Shown piece by piece: positions 1 through 8,767 of a stretch of 64,000 bases of DNA. A program made the position numbers and the translations under genes. The stretch lies in assembly GCF_965232525.1 (NCBI RefSeq), contig NZ_OZ246980.1:1426001-1490000 (forward strand). Reading direction: 5' to 3'. Within the stretch, counting starts at the first letter, position 1, and each line of letters starts with the position of its first letter. Origin of the DNA: Bauldia sp965232525 (lineage in GTDB: Bacteria; Pseudomonadota; Alphaproteobacteria; Rhizobiales; Kaistiaceae). A model generated the notes under the pieces. That model did no database searches, was not told the origin of the DNA, and saw nothing but the letters and a program-made list of their open reading frames with translations.

Positions 1-1
1 C

Positions 2-757
2 CGCGGCATCGAGGTCCTGTCATGCGCGCCAGGGTTCCGTCAGTCGGTCGCCGAGATGACCGTCGGGCTGATGCTGGCGGGCGCACGGAGTATTGTCGCT
101 GAGCACGAAGCGTTCCGTGACGGCGGTGAGCACTGGAAGGGCGACAACGATGGCACCGATTTCACCCTCTACCGCCAGGACATCGGCTTCGTTGGCTACG
201 GCTCGATCGCGCGCGAATGTACCCGGCTCCTTTTGCCATTTGCGCCACGCATCCGTGCCTTCGACCCCTGGCTTGGCGCCAGCGGAGCAGAGCTCGAGGA
301 CGTCGAACTCGTCGATCTGGATACGGTGGTTCGTCAAAGCCGCTGCCTGGTCGTCACCGCGTCGCCGACCGATGAAAACTGGCAGCTGATTGGCGGCCGG
401 GAGATCGGGATGATGCCGCCCGGAACCCTTCTGGTCCTGGTCAGCCGCGCCCATCTGGTGGATTTCGATGCGGTCCTTGCAGCCGCCTCAGCAGGGCGCA
501 TCCGAGCGGCGATCGACGTCTTTCCGCACGAGCCGGTACCGCCCGACGATCCGATCCGATCGACACCCAATGTGATCCTCTCGCCGCACCGGGCCGCGGC
601 GGTGCCTGGCGGCCGCCAACTCATCGGCGCGATGATCGCCGGCGACGTCGCCGACATGGTCGCCGGCCGGCGGCCGTCTCGGCTTCAGCGCGCCGATCCG
701 GCCCGCATTGCCCATGTGGTTGGGGCACCCGCGGCTGCGCAGCGGAAATCCGCCTGA
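2..757 (+). CDS. D-2-hydroxyacid dehydrogenase, 5' truncated by window edge
   Basis: This is the C-terminal part of an NAD-dependent D-isomer-specific 2-hydroxyacid dehydrogenase. The open frame runs to the left edge, so the start lies outside the window. It shows the Rossmann glycine motif GFVGYGSIA, then the substrate-side residues of the family: Arg in LVLVSRAHLVD, Glu in DVFPHEPVP and His in LSPHRAA. These are the usual Arg/Glu/His catalytic set. The enzyme would reduce a 2-keto acid or oxidise a 2-hydroxy acid in the cytoplasm. A LacI regulator follows about 110 bp downstream on the same strand, so the gene is probably the end of a sugar-acid operon lying mostly upstream. The substrate cannot be read from sequence. 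Confidence 0.85.
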   Translation, partial: RGIEVLSCAPGFRQSVAEMTVGLMLAGARSIVAEHEAFRDGGEHWKGDNDGTDFTLYRQDIGFVGYGSIARECTRLLLPFAPRIRAFDPWLGASGAELEDVELVDLDTVVRQSRCLVVTASPTDENWQLIGGREIGMMPPGTLLVLVSRAHLVDFDAVLAAASAGRIRAAIDVFPHEPVPPDDPIRSTPNVILSPHRAAAVPGGRQLIGAMIAGDVADMVAGRRPSRLQRADPARIAHVVGAPAAAQRKSA

Positions 758-868
758 CGGCAAGCGGAGGCGTCGGCTCGGTCCGGTAGCACTGGCAAGT
801 TCGGCGGCCGACCGTCACAATTCGCCGGTTACAATGGGAATCGCGACCGGGCTAGTCCGGAAGGCTTG

Positions 869-1888
869 ATGGCGAAACGAACCACCGTTCGGGATATTGC
901 GCGTGCCGCAGGGGTGTCGATCGCCACGGTGTCGCGTACCATTTCCCAGCCGGACACGGTCCGTCCGGAGACGCGAAAGCGCGTGCTCGATCTGGTGCAG
1001 CGCATGGACTATCGCGCCAATCGGATGGCCGTCGACTTCCGGCGCGGGCGGACGGGGGCGATCATCGTGCTCGTCGCCGACATCGCCAATCCGTTCTTCT
1101 CCGAGTTCTTCAAGGGGATGGAGGAGAACGCCCGCAAGGCGGGCTACATCCTGCTGATCGGCGACACGGCTGACGACGAGAAGAACGAGCAGGACTATCT
1201 CGATATGCTGGCGTCCGGCAAAGCCGATGGCCTGGTTCTCAACACAGCGACGCTATCCGAAACGATATCGGCGCTGGAAGGCGATACCGGGTTCTCGGCC
1301 CTGCCGCTGGTCTCGTGCAACGCCTCGCTCGGCGCCCGGATCCCCACCGTCAGGATCGACAACGACCACGCGGGGCGCATCCTTGCGACGCACCTACTGG
1401 AGCTCGGTCATCGTGATTTCGCCCAGGTCAGCGGACCGCGTGTGTCGGACGCGCATTCGGGCCGTTTTGAGGGCTTCTGTCACGCTCTCGATGAAGCCGG
1501 CTGCACGATCCCCGCCGATCTCGTCATTGAGGGCAATCTCGGCATTGAGTTCGGCCGTTACGCGGCCCGCATGCTGGCGCGACGTTCCGACCTGCCGACG
1601 GCGGTGTTCGTCCACAACGATGAGACCGCCATCGGCCTGATCCATGAATTCGGCCGCATGGATATCACCGTGCCCGGCGATGTGTCGGTGGTCGGCTATG
1701 ACGATCTGCAATTTTCCGCGGCGATTACCCCATCGCTGACCACGGCGCGGCTGCCGCGGCGCCGCTGGGGTGCGATGGCCTGTCAGATGATGGTGTCGAT
1801 CATCGAAAACCGCCCGCTGGACTCCCGGGAAATCCTCATCGAACCGGAGCTGATCGTCCGCGAGAGTTCTGGGCCGCCCCGAAGCTGA
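869..1888 (+). CDS. LacI family transcriptional regulator
   Basis: The N-terminus is a LacI-type helix-turn-helix (TVRDIARAAGVSIATVS) followed by the hinge helix region. The rest is a periplasmic-binding-protein-like sensor domain with the family landmarks ANPFFSEFFKGME, the NDETAIGL segment and the VSVVGYDDLQFS segment. At about 339 residues the length is normal. A TTG immediately precedes the ATG, and the ATG at 869 is the more likely start. It should bind operator DNA and release it on binding a sugar or sugar acid. Position suggests control of the upstream hydroxyacid dehydrogenase operon. A strong hairpin lies just after the stop. Confidence 0.92.
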   Translation: MAKRTTVRDIARAAGVSIATVSRTISQPDTVRPETRKRVLDLVQRMDYRANRMAVDFRRGRTGAIIVLVADIANPFFSEFFKGMEENARKAGYILLIGDTADDEKNEQDYLDMLASGKADGLVLNTATLSETISALEGDTGFSALPLVSCNASLGARIPTVRIDNDHAGRILATHLLELGHRDFAQVSGPRVSDAHSGRFEGFCHALDEAGCTIPADLVIEGNLGIEFGRYAARMLARRSDLPTAVFVHNDETAIGLIHEFGRMDITVPGDVSVVGYDDLQFSAAITPSLTTARLPRRRWGAMACQMMVSIIENRPLDSREILIEPELIVRESSGPPRS

Positions 1889-1911
1889 TCGGTCGGCCTG
1901 ACGCCAAAAGC

Positions 1912-1943
1912 GAACGGCCCCGCGGGGGCGCACGGGGCCGTTC
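1912..1943 (+). terminator. Intrinsic terminator-like hairpin after the LacI gene
   Basis: An 11-bp perfect stem (1912-1922 with 1933-1943, GAACGGCCCCG and its complement) with a 10-nt loop starts 24 bases after the LacI stop. It is followed by TTCTTC on the plus strand and preceded by AAAA, so it could work in both directions. Confidence 0.65.
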
Positions 1944-1987
1944 TTCAACTGGGCAGCTTTGGAGGTCGGGGTGGGGGAATAAGCCGC

Positions 1988-2191
1988 TCAGTGATAGCAA
2001 ATTCGCCGCTTGGGCGCGGGCACTGTCTCGGTGCTCAGGCTTGGCAGGCGAATGGTGTCGTCATTATCGGCGATCGGGATAAACGGCGTATCCGCGAAAC
2101 GGATCAGCCGCGGCGCTGGCGCCGGGTTCAAGTCAGCCGCGCCTTCCTCAAAGAGGGCGGCAGCCGGTCCGATCGGAAATCTTGTGCTCAT
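1988..2191 (-). CDS. Small hypothetical protein, 67 aa
   Basis: A short minus-strand frame starts MSTRFPIGPAAALFEEG and is rich in Pro and acidic residues, ending KRRICYH. A GGGAAG Shine-Dalgarno-like element stands about 7 nt before the ATG at 2191. The frame could be extended upstream to 2275, but that part has no ribosome site. There is no signal peptide, membrane segment or recognised domain. It is coded convergently to the LacI gene across the shared terminator hairpin. Confidence 0.4.
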   Translation of the reverse strand: MSTRFPIGPAAALFEEGAADLNPAPAPRLIRFADTPFIPIADNDDTIRLPSLSTETVPAPKRRICYH

Positions 2192-2344
2192 CGCGTCTTC
2201 CCTGTCAGGCTCGTTTCGGCCCTTGTTGCCTTGACGATGGCCGAAACCACCTTCCCATGCAGTGAACGCCGTCACGTCTTACGCTTTACTTAGGAACGTT
2301 GCGGCCTCACGCAACCTTTCATTGGGACATGAAACTTCAGGAAA

Positions 2345-2368
2345 ACGGCCCCGCATTGGCGGGGCCGT
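2345..2368 (-). terminator. Intrinsic terminator of the small basic exported protein gene
   Basis: A perfect 10-bp GC stem (ACGGCCCCGC, 2345-2354, with 2359-2368) has a 4-nt loop and on the minus strand is followed by TTTTCC. It lies 30 bases past the stop of the minus-strand gene ending at 2399. Confidence 0.75.
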
Positions 2369-2398
2369 GACGATTTCTGGGCAGTTTTGAGGATTCGA

Positions 2399-2725
2399 TC
2401 ACCATTTTTTGTATACCGGCTGCCACCGACACACCTGTCCGGCATAGACCTTGCGCGAGACCCAGCCGCGGTGCGGCTTCCAAGCCTTCACGGTGCGGTA
2501 TTTGGGGGTGCAGACGCGCTTGCGAGCCGGCTTGTAGTAACGCTTCTTGGGTGGGTGGTAAGGCTTGTAGCGTGGCACGTGCCCCCAGCCGAAAAACCAG
2601 CCGTTGCCGCTGACATAGCCGCCCCCGTAGTAACCGCCCGCCGACGCCGTAGTCGACGTCGCGGCCAGCGCGCCGGCCCCGATTAGGATGGCCCCTAGGC
2701 CGGCGATGATGGTTCGTTTCAACAT
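2399..2725 (-). CDS. Small exported Tyr/Lys-rich protein, 108 aa
   Basis: The start at 2725 has a good ribosome site (AAGGAG about 8 nt upstream). The product begins with a signal peptide (MLKRTIIAGLGAILIGAG...TASA), giving a mature protein of about 78 residues. The mature part has a Gly/Tyr-rich stretch (GGYYGGGYVSG) and then a strongly basic part rich in Lys, Arg, Tyr, Pro and Trp with two Cys. It is probably periplasmic or cell-surface. Basic exported proteins of this kind are common in alphaproteobacteria, and no biochemical function can be assigned. An intrinsic terminator follows. Confidence 0.7.
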   Translation of the reverse strand: MLKRTIIAGLGAILIGAGALAATSTTASAGGYYGGGYVSGNGWFFGWGHVPRYKPYHPPKKRYYKPARKRVCTPKYRTVKAWKPHRGWVSRKVYAGQVCRWQPVYKKW

Positions 2726-2881
2726 GAACGCGCACTCCTTCCGATCTTCGGATTCCGGTTGGTCCCCGTCGCCTTGGTGCCCATTGTCGTGGCCGTGCGC
2801 TGAACCCGCCCTGAGGTCGGCGTTCATCCGCGGTTCAGGTTCGGCCTTGACCCGGCGGGCGGGGCGGTGACACTTGCGGCG

Positions 2882-3334
2882 ATGACCGAGATCGAGACAC
2901 GAATCCTCACCATGGCGGACGCTCACGAGCTGGCACCGCTGGTCACGGCTTGCGTCCAGGAGCGCAAACGCGGCGCGCCGGGCCGACCTGATCAATTCTA
3001 TGCCGAGCGGCTCCTGAACGACCGCACGGCGGAGATCATCGGCGCGCGCCATGATGGCCACCTCGCCGGTTTCGCGTTGTTTTTCGATTTGCCCGATCCA
3101 ATGACGGGGCGGCGGATGGGTCAGCTGAACGAGGTGTTCGTCATCCAGGCTGCCCGCGAGAAGGGCATCGAACACGGCCTGATCAAGGCGGTGATCGCGG
3201 AGGCCGCCAAGCGCGACTGGTGCGACCTTCATTGGGTCACACCGGACAAGCCCGCAGTGGCCGCCAGCCTTGCCGAGCATTTTGGCCGACCGGCCGACTG
3301 GTCGGTGTTCACGGTGCCGATCCCGCACCGGTGA
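2882..3334 (+). CDS. GNAT family N-acetyltransferase
   Basis: A protein of about 150 residues has the GNAT fold pattern: beta strand plus helix at the N-terminus (TRILTMADAHELAPLV), the central strands (GHLAGFALFFDL), and a motif-A-like region (LNEVFVIQAAREKGIEHGLIKAVIAEA). The acetyl-CoA pyrophosphate loop is degenerate: AREKGIEHG stands where RxxGxG/A is usual. The substrate is unknown. A GTG at 2867 is an alternative start, and neither start has a strong ribosome site. The gene is followed closely by a small membrane protein and a metallopeptidase gene, forming a three-gene unit. Confidence 0.75.
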   Translation: MTEIETRILTMADAHELAPLVTACVQERKRGAPGRPDQFYAERLLNDRTAEIIGARHDGHLAGFALFFDLPDPMTGRRMGQLNEVFVIQAAREKGIEHGLIKAVIAEAAKRDWCDLHWVTPDKPAVAASLAEHFGRPADWSVFTVPIPHR

Positions 3335-3339
3335 AGACG

Positions 3340-3483
3340 ATGGTCCGCGATCCCGTCGGCGGTGAGCCACCCGAGCCGCCGGACAAGGTGGAAATCTGGG
3401 CGAAGCGCACCGGCCGGTGGCTGGGCTATGCGGCACTCCTCGTCCTGATCTTCTACCTCTTGTTCACCTACGGTCCGCGCTGA
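3340..3483 (+). CDS. Small single-pass membrane protein, 47 aa
   Basis: The frame starts 5 bases after the GNAT stop and its TGA overlaps the ATG of the next gene (ATGA at 3481-3485 region). The product has an acidic/proline-rich head and one hydrophobic segment (WLGYAALLVLIFYLLFTYG), so it is a small inner-membrane protein. The translational coupling on both sides is the main reason to believe it. An in-frame GTG at 3331 is another possible start. Function unknown. Confidence 0.6.
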   Translation: MVRDPVGGEPPEPPDKVEIWAKRTGRWLGYAALLVLIFYLLFTYGPR

Positions 3484-3902
3484 TGGCGCACCATCCGCCG
3501 GACTGGCGGCGCCATCAGGCGCCGTCGCTCGACGAGATCGCTGCGATCGGCCGGGCGGCCTTCGCCGCCTTGCCGGACGAATTCCGGGCGCTCACCGGCG
3601 AGATTCCAATCCAGGTGGCGGACTTTCCGGAGCGCGAGGTCCTCGACGAGCTCGGCATCGAGTCGGAGTTCGGTCTCCTGGGGCTGTTTCAGGGGTTTGG
3701 TCTCGCCCACGCCAGCGCTGTGCCGTATACGGGCGAAATGCCCAACATGATCTGGCTCTACCGCCGTCCAATCCTCGACTACTGGGCCGACCACGACGAT
3801 ACCCTCGGCGGCATCGTCACCCATGTCCTGATCCACGAGATCGGCCACCACTTCGGCCTGTCGGACGACGATATGGAAGAAATCGAACGAGGGGCGGGGT
3901 GA
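3483..3902 (+). CDS. Metallopeptidase family protein (zincin-like, DUF1025)
   Basis: A 139-residue protein carries the zinc protease motif HEIGHHFG near its C-terminus (about residue 119), followed by the acidic tail DDDMEEIE that is typical of this small minimal-zincin family. The N-terminal half is the conserved family domain (LPDEFRALTGEIPIQVADFP). The start overlaps the stop of the preceding small membrane protein. The two His and the Glu of HExxH are intact, so it may be an active metal-dependent peptidase, but substrates of this family are not established. Confidence 0.88.
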   Translation: MAHHPPDWRRHQAPSLDEIAAIGRAAFAALPDEFRALTGEIPIQVADFPEREVLDELGIESEFGLLGLFQGFGLAHASAVPYTGEMPNMIWLYRRPILDYWADHDDTLGGIVTHVLIHEIGHHFGLSDDDMEEIERGAG

Positions 3903-3997
3903 GACCGCATTGCCGGACGACGTTGATGTCGCGTCGGTAGCGCCCCATCAGGCGAACATATTTGAGGGCCGGCATCGGGCGAGGGCGCGTCCCTCCG

Positions 3998-5632
3998 TTA
4001 AGGCTCCACAGGTTGCCCCTTCGCCCAATCCAACAACTCCTGTTGGGTCGCCGAGAGAAGGCCGCGCGACTCAAGGCCGGCAAAGATAATGGCGACTTGA
4101 TCCAACATCTTCTGCCGCTCCGCAGCGTCACCTGTTATCGCTTGCAGCGCAAGCAACGTCCAAGCGAGGTCGGACTGCCATGACGCGTTATCCGGGGCAA
4201 TATCTGCGAGACGTTGGCGGATAACGAGGGATTCCTTCAGGACTTGCCGGGCTCGATCTGTATCGCCGAGCCTGTCGTGGATGTGGGCACTCGAAAAGAG
4301 TGCGCGCGCCAACGCTTCCTGCCAGGAGGTATTGTCGGGGTCGGTGGCAATGAGTCGTCGGATGATGGCCGTACCCTCGTCGTAGGATGAAAGTGCCCCT
4401 CTCGGATCGCCAACACCGAGTTTCCAATCACCAATCTTCCAGTTGCTTACCGCCAGGTCATTCTGCCAGGTTGTGTTGTCGGGTGCGATGTCGGTGAGGC
4501 GAACAGTGATGGATAGCATCTGCTCAAATGCATCCATCGCACCGCGTATGTCGCCAACGTTCAACCGTGCATCACCGATTTTCGAATAACTCGTGGCGAG
4601 GGTGTGCAGCCAATCGGTATTGCTGGGGTCTATCTCGACGAGGCGAAGGGTGACCGCGAGGCTCTCATTGAAGGCGGCCATTGCAGGGTCTGTCTTGCCA
4701 GCGTCGAGGTTAAGGTCGCCAATCCGATCCAGGCTTGATGCTAGGTCGCGTTGCCAGAGCGTACTCTCCGGGTCACCTTCAACAAGCGACCGCCGAATAC
4801 CAAGGCTCTCTTCGTGGGCCCGCAGCGCTCCGCTTGGATCACCAAGGCGACGTCTCAAATCGCCGATTCGAGACAGCGTTACCGAAAGATTGCGCTGCCA
4901 TGTCGTATTGCCGGCATCAGCGTCAACAAGCTTGCGGCTTATCGCGAGCGACTCAGTGTAGGCCGTCAGTGCTCCACTCGCGTCGCCTGTGTCACGTTTC
5001 ACATCGCCAATCTTGCTTAGACTAACAACGAGGCCATTTTGCCATTTGGGATTGGCAGGGTCGGCTTCGGCAAGATCGAAATGAATCGCGTAGGCTCCAT
5101 CGAAGGCTTTCAACGCGTCGTCCGTCTTGCCGATCACCAGCAGGCCATCGCCACCCCTGTCGAGGGCAACCGAAAGTCCATATTGGAATATCGGGTTATC
5201 TGGGTCGATGCTGACGAGATCGATTTTGATCTCGAGGCTCTCTCGATAGGCCCTCAGCGCACCATATACGTCGCCAGTCCGCGACTTAATGTGTCCGATC
5301 CCTAGGAGAAAGGTCGAAGCGTTATGTTGCCAGTCCGTATCGTCGGGGACCGCTTCGACAATTTGCAAAGCGATGCTGAGCGCTTCTTCGAGGGCGGCAA
5401 GCGCCCCGGCTGCATCACCCGCCCAAAGTCTTGCGTCAGCGGCATCGCTGAGGCTTTGAGCGAGAATGCCTTGCCGCTTCAGACTGTCGTCGGCAAGTTC
5501 GCGCGCGAGTGCGAGATCCTCTTCGTAGGCACTCAAAGGCCTTTCGGGGGCCGAGTATTGGGCGATGGCACTGCTACAAACCAGCGTCGTGGCCGCCACA
5601 CAGAAGACGAACAATCTCCTTGGCGTCTTCAT
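3998..5632 (-). CDS. Exported tetratricopeptide-repeat protein
   Basis: The product begins with a signal peptide (MKTPRRLFVFCVAATTLVCSSAIAQ) when started at 5632, where GGGAAGG stands upstream. A start at 5674 would hide the signal peptide. The mature protein, about 520 residues, is a run of units near 48 residues, each of the form D-x-x-N-x-x-W-Q-x-x-L ... IGD ... GD-x-x-GAL-x-x-Y-x-E-S-L-x-I, which is a pair of TPR-like helices. It ends with a short unrelated tail (QELLDWAKGQPVEP). It is likely a periplasmic protein-interaction scaffold. The membrane-anchored TPR protein at 35547-37064 has the same 48-residue unit, so the two are relatives. Confidence 0.85.
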   Translation of the reverse strand: MKTPRRLFVFCVAATTLVCSSAIAQYSAPERPLSAYEEDLALARELADDSLKRQGILAQSLSDAADARLWAGDAAGALAALEEALSIALQIVEAVPDDTDWQHNASTFLLGIGHIKSRTGDVYGALRAYRESLEIKIDLVSIDPDNPIFQYGLSVALDRGGDGLLVIGKTDDALKAFDGAYAIHFDLAEADPANPKWQNGLVVSLSKIGDVKRDTGDASGALTAYTESLAISRKLVDADAGNTTWQRNLSVTLSRIGDLRRRLGDPSGALRAHEESLGIRRSLVEGDPESTLWQRDLASSLDRIGDLNLDAGKTDPAMAAFNESLAVTLRLVEIDPSNTDWLHTLATSYSKIGDARLNVGDIRGAMDAFEQMLSITVRLTDIAPDNTTWQNDLAVSNWKIGDWKLGVGDPRGALSSYDEGTAIIRRLIATDPDNTSWQEALARALFSSAHIHDRLGDTDRARQVLKESLVIRQRLADIAPDNASWQSDLAWTLLALQAITGDAAERQKMLDQVAIIFAGLESRGLLSATQQELLDWAKGQPVEP

Positions 5633-5904
5633 CGTCTCATGCCTTCCCTGCTCATCTGGGTAAGTCGCCGACATCGGTCACGCGCATCGGCGACTGAAGT
5701 GTTCGACCTACGTGACCGGAAACGAAAAGTAGGACACCATTCTCAACCATTCCGCGCGTCGCGTCGATGGTGACGTCGAGAGCTACGGTGCCATTTCCCG
5801 GATCGCCGACGAAAGAATGGGGTCGTATAACTGCGCCGCCTACGTTCCCCTTGACCTTCCGCCCCGCCCGGCGCACATCAGGCGGCGATGAAAGGGCCAA
5901 AACC

Positions 5905-6510
5905 ATGCAGAAGTTCGACAAGCTGACCTCGACCGCGATTCCCTTACCGATGATCAATGTCGATACCGACATGATCATTCCCAAGGACTATCTGAAGACG
6001 ATCAAGCGGACCGGGCTCGGCACCGGCCTGTTCTCGGAGCTCCGCTATCACGAGGACGGCAGCGACAATAAGGACTTCGTTCTCAACCACGGCGCCTACA
6101 AGGACGCCAAGATCCTTGTCGCCGGCGACAATTTCGGCTGCGGCTCGAGCCGCGAGCACGCCCCGTGGGCCCTGCTCGACTGGGGGATTCGCTGCGTGAT
6201 CTCCACCAGCTTCGCCGACATTTTCTACAACAACTGTTTCAAGAACGGGATTCTGCCGATCGTGGTCTCCAAGGAAGACCTCGACAAGCTGATGGACGAT
6301 GCCGAGCGCGGTGCCAACGCGACGATCTCGGTCGACCTCGAAGCCCAGGAAATCCGCGGTCCCGATGGGGGCGTGGTGACGTTTGATATCGATCCGTTCA
6401 AGAAACACTGCCTGCTCAACGGTCTCGACGAGATCGGCCTGTCGCTGGAAAAGGGCCATCACATCGACAAGCACGAAGAGCGGATCGCCGAGCACCGCCC
6501 CTGGCATTAG
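5905..6510 (+). CDS. leuD: 3-isopropylmalate dehydratase small subunit
   Basis: LeuD pairs with LeuC to isomerise 2-isopropylmalate to 3-isopropylmalate in leucine synthesis. The start MQKFDKLTSTAIPLPMINVDTD, the NFGCGSSREHAPWAL swivel-domain motif and the length of 201 residues are all typical. The ATG at 5905 follows AAAGGG. The frame is open further upstream but that part has no family similarity. The large subunit gene is not in this window. leuB lies 27 kb away on the other strand (33154-34260), next to asd, although in related genomes these genes are usually close together. Confidence 0.97.
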   Translation: MQKFDKLTSTAIPLPMINVDTDMIIPKDYLKTIKRTGLGTGLFSELRYHEDGSDNKDFVLNHGAYKDAKILVAGDNFGCGSSREHAPWALLDWGIRCVISTSFADIFYNNCFKNGILPIVVSKEDLDKLMDDAERGANATISVDLEAQEIRGPDGGVVTFDIDPFKKHCLLNGLDEIGLSLEKGHHIDKHEERIAEHRPWH

Positions 6511-6528
6511 CGCGCGGTCGCTTCAGCC

Positions 6529-7416
6529 TCACTCCTCCGGCAAGATCGCCGTCGCGGTCTGCAGGATGCGTTCGGCGACGTCGGCGTGGAGGCGTTCGAC
6601 CATCTGACCCTCGACGGCGATGACCGCCCGGTTGGCGTTCTCTGGCCGGGTGAAGGCGGCGAGCACCTTCTCCGCCCAGGCGACGTCAGCGTCGCTAGGC
6701 GCGAAGATCTCGTTGGCGATCGGCACCTGGCGGGGATGGATGAGGGTCTTGCCGTCCATGCCGAGGTCGCGGCCGTCTTCGCAGTCGGCGCGAAAGCCTG
6801 ACCAGTCGGTGAGATCGTTGAACGTGCCGTCGAGCACAGCGAGCCCGTAAGCGCGGGCGGCGAGCACGCACTGGCTGAGGGCGGGTTGCAGCGCCCGGCG
6901 GATCGCCTTGGGCGGCACATGCATCTCACGCGCGAGATCGTTGGTGCCGATCACCAGCGTATCGATCGGGATCGGCGCACCGTTCTGGGCGACGGCGGCG
7001 ATCGAGGCGACGTTGAGCACGGCCAGCGGCGTTTCGATCATCACCCACAGGGCAAGACCATCCGGCGCCTGGGCGGCGGTGAGCGCAGCGCGAGCGCGGC
7101 GGATGTCCTCGGCGCGCGAAATCTTGGGGATCAGCACGGCGTCCGGCTCGGCGGCGACGGCTGCGGCGATGTCGCGCGCGATCCACGGCGTGCCGAGGCC
7201 ATTGACTCTTACCACCACCTCGCGCCTGCCATAGGCGCGCACGTTGACCGCGGCGGCGACCGCGGCGCGCGCCATTTCTTTTTCCTCAACGCTGACAGCA
7301 TCTTCGAGGTCGAGGATCAGGACATCGGCGGCGATCGTGCGGCCCTTGTCGAGGGCGCGGGGGTTCGACCCCGGAACGTAAAGCGCGCTGCGGCGTGGAC
7401 GCGGCGTTGCCGCCAT
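6529..7416 (-). CDS. CoA ester lyase, HpcH/HpaI aldolase / citrate lyase beta family
   Basis: A 295-residue TIM-barrel protein of the CitE/malyl-CoA lyase group. It begins RRSALYVPGSNPRALDK, the usual N-terminus, and contains ILDLEDAVSVEEK, VRVNGLGTPW, LWVMIETPLAVLNV (metal-binding Glu), GTNDLARE and DGKTLIHPRQV. These match enzymes that cleave or condense CoA thioesters such as malyl-CoA, beta-methylmalyl-CoA or citramalyl-CoA. Start chosen at 7416, where the family similarity begins. It faces leuD tail to tail with an 18-bp gap. Confidence 0.88.
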   Translation of the reverse strand: MAATPRPRRSALYVPGSNPRALDKGRTIAADVLILDLEDAVSVEEKEMARAAVAAAVNVRAYGRREVVVRVNGLGTPWIARDIAAAVAAEPDAVLIPKISRAEDIRRARAALTAAQAPDGLALWVMIETPLAVLNVASIAAVAQNGAPIPIDTLVIGTNDLAREMHVPPKAIRRALQPALSQCVLAARAYGLAVLDGTFNDLTDWSGFRADCEDGRDLGMDGKTLIHPRQVPIANEIFAPSDADVAWAEKVLAAFTRPENANRAVIAVEGQMVERLHADVAERILQTATAILPEE

Positions 7417-7555
7417 GCTGACCAGTCTCCCCCAAAAAGCCCGGCGAGAGACTAGAGCAAATGGCCGATCGATTGTATCGGACTTTGCGTCGCCGCAGCC
7501 TGAGTTTCCACAGGGCGGCCGAAACCGATAAACTATTGAACACAAGGGGAGATTC

Positions 7556-8392
7556 GTGGCCGACCGTACCGACAGAGCCGATGTCATCGTCGTCAACAGC
7601 CATGTCGTGCGCGGCTCGGTCGGCGGTCGGGCGAGCGTTTTCGCGCTCCAGCGACTCGGGATTCCGGTATGGTCGCTGCCGACCGTGAGCCTCGCCTGGC
7701 ACCCCGGTCACGGGCCCGCGACGCGTTTCGACACCCCTCCCGACGCCTTCGCGACGCTCGTCGACGACCTGTGTCGCGCGCTGCGACGCCCCCGCCACCC
7801 GGGTGTCGGTGGCGTCACTTCCGGCTATCTCGGCAACGCCGGCCAGGCCGGGGACATCGCCACGCTTGTCACCGCGGCGAAGACGGCCGACCCGGAGGCA
7901 CGTTACCTGTGCGACCCGGTGATCGGCGACACCGGCGGGCTCTACCAGCCCGAGGCGATCGCAACGGCGATCCGCGACCGGCTGTTACCGCTCGCCGATA
8001 TCGCCACGCCGAACCGGTTCGAGCTCGGCTGGCTGACCGGAACGGCGGCTGAGGACAATGCGGGCCTCGTCACGGCCGCGCGTTCGCTCGGACCGGCCGA
8101 GGTGGTGGTGACCTCGGCCTTCGCCGGCGAGGGCGCGATCGGCACGCTGCTGGTCACCGCCGACGCGACCCACCTGCACACCACGGCGGCGGTCGAAGGG
8201 GCGCCGCACGGCGCCGGCGACCTGTTCGCAGCGCTCTATTTCGGCCACCGCCTTGAGGGGCGCGAACCGGCCGATGCCATGGTGGCGGCGGCGACCGCGA
8301 CCGAGGCGATGATCGCACTGGCGGTCACCCGCGGCGACGACGAGATGCCGCTGGCGGCAGGGCAGGACCTGTTGGTTTCGGCGGGCGGCTGA
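7556..8392 (+). CDS. pdxY: Pyridoxal kinase (PdxY type)
   Basis: A ribokinase-fold kinase of 278 residues that would phosphorylate pyridoxal in the vitamin B6 salvage pathway. Family marks are VNSHVVRGSVGGRASVFALQRLG at the N-terminus, the GYLG segment, YLCDPVIGD, TPNRFELGWLTG and the ATP/catalytic GAPHGAGDLFAA loop with the catalytic Asp. The start is GTG at 7556 with a GGGGAG ribosome site 6 nt upstream. Divergent from the CoA ester lyase gene. Confidence 0.88.
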   Translation: MADRTDRADVIVVNSHVVRGSVGGRASVFALQRLGIPVWSLPTVSLAWHPGHGPATRFDTPPDAFATLVDDLCRALRRPRHPGVGGVTSGYLGNAGQAGDIATLVTAAKTADPEARYLCDPVIGDTGGLYQPEAIATAIRDRLLPLADIATPNRFELGWLTGTAAEDNAGLVTAARSLGPAEVVVTSAFAGEGAIGTLLVTADATHLHTTAAVEGAPHGAGDLFAALYFGHRLEGREPADAMVAAATATEAMIALAVTRGDDEMPLAAGQDLLVSAGG

Positions 8393-8493
8393 GAGGCCGC
8401 CAGACACTGAACCCTATTGCGTGGCGGTGTCTGTCATGCCCCTGCGCTCAAGATCAATCCAAAACCCTTCCTCGTGTGAACGCGCTGCTAGCG

Positions 8494-8631
8494 TTACGCA
8501 TTGAGAAGGGGAACGCCGAGACGCGGCTGCCAAAACCGTACCGGCTCATCGGCATCGTTCAGCCAGCTTACCATTTGGTCGGCCGGCAGGTCTGGGCGTT
8601 CGAAGCGTACGAAGAGGCTCATAAGGGGCAC
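8494..8631 (-). CDS. Possible small protein, 45 aa, in the pdxY to nitronate monooxygenase gap
   Basis: The 375-bp gap between pdxY and the next gene has one frame that reads like protein: GTG at 8631 (or ATG at 8622), containing RFERPDLPADQMVSWLNDADEPV and ending PLLNA before TAA at 8494. Composition is ordinary for a folded protein, but the ribosome site is weak and the frame could be a remnant. No other feature was seen in this gap. Confidence 0.2.
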   Translation of the reverse strand: MPLMSLFVRFERPDLPADQMVSWLNDADEPVRFWQPRLGVPLLNA

Positions 8632-8767
8632 GCGCGTCCCGGTGGGTCGTCAGGCGAATCCGTGAGCCGTTTGAGGCGTCGATTCCGCGCAAGCGCAACG
8701 AGATGTTACACTATAGAGTGCACCGTCCCGCCAAACGGCCAGTGTTCTTGCCAAAGTAGAATTTCCA